From Haliclystus octoradiatus (lineage: Eukaryota > Cnidaria > Staurozoa > Stauromedusae > Haliclystidae), in assembly GCA_916610825.1 (NCBI GenBank), contig OU744446.1, positions 5,031,001 to 5,095,000 of the forward strand: a DNA stretch of 64,000 bases. The letters run 5' to 3'. Every line of letters begins with the position of its first letter. Position 1 is the first letter of the stretch. The notes beneath the pieces are model-generated. The model was not told where the DNA came from, ran no database searches, and saw only the letters and a list, made by a program, of their open reading frames with translations. Shown one piece after another: positions 62,601-64,000 of this stretch. The translations under genes and the position numbers were made by a program.

Positions 62601-63472
62601 CAACATACAACTGTAACTTTTGGGCGCATGTGTCTACCATTTTGGCTGCCCATGAGTGCCACGCGTCACGTGACCCCATCAGCGGTCTATATCTATTATG
62701 TCTATGATCGTTCCCCTTCGTAAAAAACAAGATGGCCGTCATGATTGTCAAAACGAGACATGTCATTATCGAAAGGGAGGCAATATCTTTTGTTTCACAA
62801 GTTAAAGTAATCATGAAGTAATTAGTAATTAATTACTTTTTTGGGGAAAGTAATTAGTAATTGTAATCAATTACTTTTTAGGCTGAAGTATTTAGTAATG
62901 TAATTAGTTACTTTTGAGGAAAAGTAATTTGTGATGTAATTTATTACTTTTCAAAAGTAATTCTCACATCACTGCCTACAGGTTGGTTTATTAATGTCAA
63001 ATGAGGGGTAGGTATAATTATTATTTAATTTAGATACTGTATACAATACAACAAATAGTTAATTCCACTGGCTATCAGTGTTCCTGCTGCTTGGTTGGGT
63101 TATTGTAGGATGTAATTTATTCAATTTTGAGTGTGACAGCTTCGTCCGTAGATCAAGCAGCAGCATACAGCAAGCAAATGGAAGCAGCAAATTGAAGCTA
63201 ACAATATATAAAGCAGTGAATATGGAAGCAATAAATATAAACCCCACCAACTAAGAACCTAGGCCAAGCACATTAATTGGATGAGTTTAATAAATTATAA
63301 TACAATAAAAACATAATAATGCATAATTATTATCCAATAAAATAAATGAAATATTACATAAGATGCATTATTCATTATCATATATCACAACACTAACCTC
63401 ATTATGAAGATGGCTAAATTCGCGATATCTTCTGGCACAAACAAATTTCCCAGCAATATAGATGTTAAAAAC
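47683..63472 (-). CDS. SNX27: SNX27: sorting nexin 27, 5' end outside the window
   Basis: SNX27 is an endosomal adaptor that recycles membrane proteins with retromer; family layout is PDZ, PX, FERM-like. Thirteen exons (385 codons plus stop), all in agreeing phase: 63472-63398 (RRYREF, phosphoinositide-binding PX core), 59970-59853 ([21 protein letters not shown]), 59160-59093 (CAVRVIAE), 57611-57501 (FERM F1), 55933-55855 ([11 protein letters not shown]), 54904-54792 ([14 protein letters not shown]), 54082-54032, 53285-53202 ([11 protein letters not shown]), 52266-52117 ([19 protein letters not shown]3), 51681-51553 ([11 protein letters not shown]), 50177-50118 ([12 protein letters not shown]), 49551-49510 ([10 protein letters not shown]) and terminal 47760-47683 ending IGDGDL and TAA. 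The PDZ domain and PX start must lie beyond position 64000. The F3 residues identify SNX27 rather than SNX17 or SNX31, yet the last six residues resemble the SNX17 C-terminus. Introns are filled with MITEs, SINEs and hAT elements. Confidence 0.92.
47851..48165. repeat. 45 bp minisatellite, seven copies
   Basis: Seven head-to-tail copies of a unit starting AGAGTAAAACTGGACCAGCT and ending GCTATGTTTATAACA; only one unit has a visible change (CCATCT). As 45 is divisible by three, long artificial open frames appear on both strands. It lies in the last SNX27 intron. Confidence 0.95.
48241..48862. mobile_element. Pogo/Tigger-like MITE, copy 2, interrupted by a LINE fragment
   Basis: The left end CAGTGTAACCCACTTAG is preceded by TA. 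The sequence follows the copy at 56812, is interrupted at 48346-48784, and resumes with GACCAGAAAATAGTTTATAG. The right end is eroded. Confidence 0.75.
48346..48784 (+). pseudogene. 5'-truncated LINE insertion (C-terminal protein segment)
   Basis: Open to a stop at 48762, reading [51 protein letters not shown] and GHIERS. This matches the segment after the reverse transcriptase in RTE-like and related LINEs (SETW.L......LD..Y..MLR..L...W). An 11 bp target duplication ACCTGACCAGA (48335-48345 and 48785-48795) flanks it, and the 3' end is a (CTA)n tail. It is inserted in a pogo-like MITE within a SNX27 intron. Confidence 0.87.
49131..49287. mobile_element. GTTCATGAAC-family MITE
   Basis: Left CCCCTGCAAAAACAGTTCAG, right CTGAACTGTTTTCGCAGAGG. 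The interior alternates decamer palindromes with CCTCACAGACT and AAATTTGGGGCCATTTAAC linkers. Confidence 0.83.
49686..49872. mobile_element. GTTCATGAAC-family MITE
   Basis: Left CCCCTGCTAAAAACAGTCC, right CATGAACTGTTTTCGCAGGGG. Its right end nearly touches the next MITE at 49879. Confidence 0.83.
49879..50056. mobile_element. MITE of the ACCTGTTATAAC family
   Basis: Starts CAGTGAAACCTGTTTTCAAC and ends GGTAACTACTATAACAG; shares GAGAGGTAGATAAATTGACC with the other copies. Confidence 0.72.
50347..50672 (+). mobile_element. SINE family 1, diverged copy
   Basis: The tRNA-like head has TTTTAGCTCAGATGACAGAGC (A box region) and GTGGTTTAAATCTC (B box region). The body has CATCAAATGAGTACCATC and GTGTCGCGGCGGAGAT. 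It lies in a SNX27 intron. Confidence 0.78.
50660..50815. mobile_element. Degenerate GTTCATGAAC-family copy
   Basis: Shows GTCCATGAACAATTCATG, CAATTCATGAAAACG and CTCATGAACTGTTTTTCATAGG, matching the family with many substitutions. Borders uncertain. Confidence 0.5.
52354..52450. mobile_element. GTTCATGAAC-family MITE, right end lost
   Basis: Starts CCCCTGCAAAAAACTGTTC, then GAGTTCATGAACGG and AAATTGGGGCCATTTGAC; the closing GCAGGGG end is absent. Confidence 0.7.
53608..53768 (+). mobile_element. SINE family 2, tRNA-derived
   Basis: The tRNA-like head has an A box (TGTAGTGGCTAGGGCGC) and a B box (GGGTTTCAATCCTTG). The following core, GGCGTCAGGAAGGGCATCC, is like a central domain shared by several animal SINEs. 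The tail is CTAACAAATTAACCAACCACC. A headless relative lies at 26357. Confidence 0.82.
53818..53910. mobile_element. Degenerate GTTCATGAAC-family copy
   Basis: ACAGTTCTTGAATGTTAAATG, the AATTTTTATGAATTGC linker, then GTTCATTAACATTTCACGC. Related fragments also occur at 53535-53600. Confidence 0.4.
54262..54350 (+). mobile_element. SINE family 1, short head/body fragment
   Basis: Shows GTGGTTCAAATCTCCC (B box region), GTCAACTGAGCATTGACTC and ATCATTATATCAAAT, as in the SINE body. Confidence 0.5.
54589..54768. mobile_element. MITE of the ACCTGTTATAAC family, diverged copy
   Basis: Starts CAGTGAAAACCTGTATATAG, contains GCAAGAGTGACCAGTGACC, and ends GGCTGATATAGCAGGTTGG. It lies just 3' of a SNX27 exon on the gene strand. 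Confidence 0.68.
55585..55805. mobile_element. MITE of the CTACTGAAAACC family, copy 2 (opposite orientation)
   Basis: Reverse complement relative to copy 1: CAGTAGAATGAGAAATTC, CAGTATGGTTTCAGTCC and TTCAGTATATCCGAAATTC. The ends are mirrored. Confidence 0.68.
55995..56195. mobile_element. Degenerate GTTCATGAAC-family copy
   Basis: GAACTGTCCATGAAC, GAACCGTTCATGAACATT, AAATGGCC, and the closing CATGAACTGTTTTACAAAGGGG. The left end is eroded. Confidence 0.52.
56812..56996. mobile_element. Pogo/Tigger-like MITE, copy 3 (185 bp)
   Basis: Left CATTGTAACCTGCTTAAG, right CACTTAAGCGGGTTACACTG, flanked by TA on both sides. Serves as the reference for the interrupted copy at 48241. Confidence 0.87.
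57731..57907. mobile_element. Candidate MITE (about 177 bp)
   Basis: CTGGTTTCCATTTAGAA at the left is mirrored by TTCCAAATGGAAACTAG at the right. No second copy in the window, and no clear target duplication. Confidence 0.5.
57979..58182. mobile_element. hAT-type MITE (204 bp)
   Basis: Perfect 14 bp inverted repeats CAGGGTCCGACAAA and a perfect 8 bp target duplication TTGTTGGT (57971-57978 and 58183-58190). The short open frame across it is incidental. Subterminal GTTTGCGGAAGG occurs twice in the same orientation. Confidence 0.92.
58505..58742. mobile_element. MITE of the CTACTGAAAACC family, copy 3
   Basis: ACACTATGAATTTTGAATAT at the left end and TTTCAAAATTCCTAATGTAG at the right are inverted repeats. 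The interior contains GAATCGCTACTGAAAACC and CACCTTGAAATTTGAAAGC, as in copy 1. Confidence 0.78.
58781..59062. mobile_element. hAT-type MITE (282 bp)
   Basis: Perfect inverted repeats of about 31 bp beginning CAGAGCCATCTATTTAC, with an exact 8 bp target duplication ATGTGACC (58773-58780 and 59063-59070). Open frames on both strands inside it are incidental. It sits in the last part of an older MITE (right end 59063-59095) next to a SNX27 exon. Confidence 0.94.
60603..60818. mobile_element. GTTCATGAAC-family MITE
   Basis: Left CCCCTGCGAAAAAAATCACAG, right CATGAACTTTTTTTCGCAGGGG. Its interior consists of decamers with the linkers ACTGGTTCATGAACTGG and GTCCAGAAG. Confidence 0.82.
61162..62974. 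mobile_element. hAT-type element (1813 bp) with an internal insertion
   Basis: Starts CAGTGTTGTAAATACTCG and ends with a CACTG terminus; the target duplication CCTACAGG is exact (61154-61161 and 62975-62982). Both ends carry many AGTAATTAGTTACTTTT-like repeats. There is no transposase frame. A second hAT element (61783-62706) is inserted inside. It lies in the first SNX27 intron of the window. Confidence 0.9.
61783..62706. mobile_element. hAT-type element (924 bp) nested in another hAT element
   Basis: About 31 bp inverted repeats starting CATAGACATAATAGATATAG, with one mismatch, and an exact 8 bp duplication ATCGTTCC (61775-61782 and 62707-62714). The internal frames are short and not transposase-like. 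Confidence 0.92.
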
Positions 63473-64000
63473 CTACAGAGAAAAGCAAGTATTTTCATAA
63501 CATAAAGCATGGGCTGATTGAACTCTGAATCAACGTTCTACATTAAGATGATATATAAATGTTTGTTTGATTGATTGATAACTTTCCGCAAATTGTGAGA
63601 CAATCATGCTCTAATATGATATGACAGTTACCTTTGTATAGCAGCCATCTGTTATAGCGGTCATTTCATTCAATGTGTATATAGCAAACAGCTATGAGAG
63701 GTAGATAAATTGACCACTATATTCAGGTGGCCTTTATATACAGTGTTGATTCGATAGAAAAAACTTTTTTAGACATTGGAAGAGTGACCACTATAATAGA
63801 CAGGTGGCCACTGTGTAGAGGTGACCGTTATAAACAGGTTTGATTGTATTCTACACAACTCAATAATGCACACTATTTTGAAACATTTTGGTTTAAAAGA
63901 TCACAAATGTTATAGTGTTTAGATGTGCATGGAGGTGTGCACGTTTTTCACACGCCTTGTAATACAATCCATACCATAGGTTAAAGTGTATATCCCAGAT
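63473..64000. other. SNX27 intron at the right edge
   Basis: Apart from the MITE at 63640-63850 nothing is recognised. The exon with the N-terminal part of PX and the PDZ exons are not in the window. Confidence 0.55.
63640..63850. mobile_element. MITE of the ACCTGTTATAAC family
   Basis: Starts ACCTTTGTATAGCAGCC, includes GAGAGGTAGATAAATTGACC, and ends GACCGTTATAAACAGGTTTG. The left side appears to hold a small internal duplication of the terminal part. Confidence 0.78.

Noticed and set aside
47683..63472. Assignment to SNX17 or SNX31
   Set aside because: Only the last residues resemble SNX17; the F3 segment (FPHCPCD, EGMAF.FEY) and the other exons follow SNX27.

Overview
The window is nuclear DNA of a multicellular animal. 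It is AT-rich, has long introns with GT-AG splice sites, and is densely packed with transposable elements. No CDS longer than one exon can be read straight through, so gene models below were assembled exon by exon from splice sites, matching codon phase and recognised protein families. A marine invertebrate such as a tunicate would fit, but the species cannot be fixed from this sequence.

Three host genes are seen, all on the minus strand. (1) 488-6782: a rhodopsin-like G-protein-coupled receptor in two coding exons around a 5.3 kb intron that holds a hAT element and a Penelope-like relic. (2) 14669-46093: a HACD3 (very-long-chain 3-hydroxyacyl-CoA dehydratase 3) orthologue. Ten coding exons were found; two expected ones were not, and one of these should carry the catalytic Tyr and Glu. 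(3) 47683 to beyond the right edge: the 3' two thirds of a sorting nexin 27 orthologue (thirteen exons: the rest of the PX domain, the FERM-like module, and an unexpected C-terminal tail ending IGDGDL, like that of SNX17). SNX27 lies upstream of HACD3 in the same direction, with about 1.6 kb between their coding ends.

Intron 1 of HACD3 (27956-46006, 18 kb) holds the most striking structure. A 7.4 kb satellite array (about 37 monomers of about 200 bp) faces a 1.7 kb array of the same satellite in inverted orientation. Between them lie two further tandem repeats, a pogo-like MITE, a 56 bp hairpin insertion and several LINE fragments. It resembles a very large foldback element.

The remaining DNA is a mosaic of small DNA transposons. 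Several hAT elements have 8 bp target duplications (2748-4482, 23671-25533, 57979-58182, 58781-59062, 61162-62974, 61783-62706). There are TA-flanked pogo/mariner-type MITEs, foldback MITEs, a family built from the palindromic decamer GTTCATGAAC, two tRNA-derived SINE families, and LINE fragments. Several are nested inside each other. The stretch 6783-14668 has no recognisable host gene.
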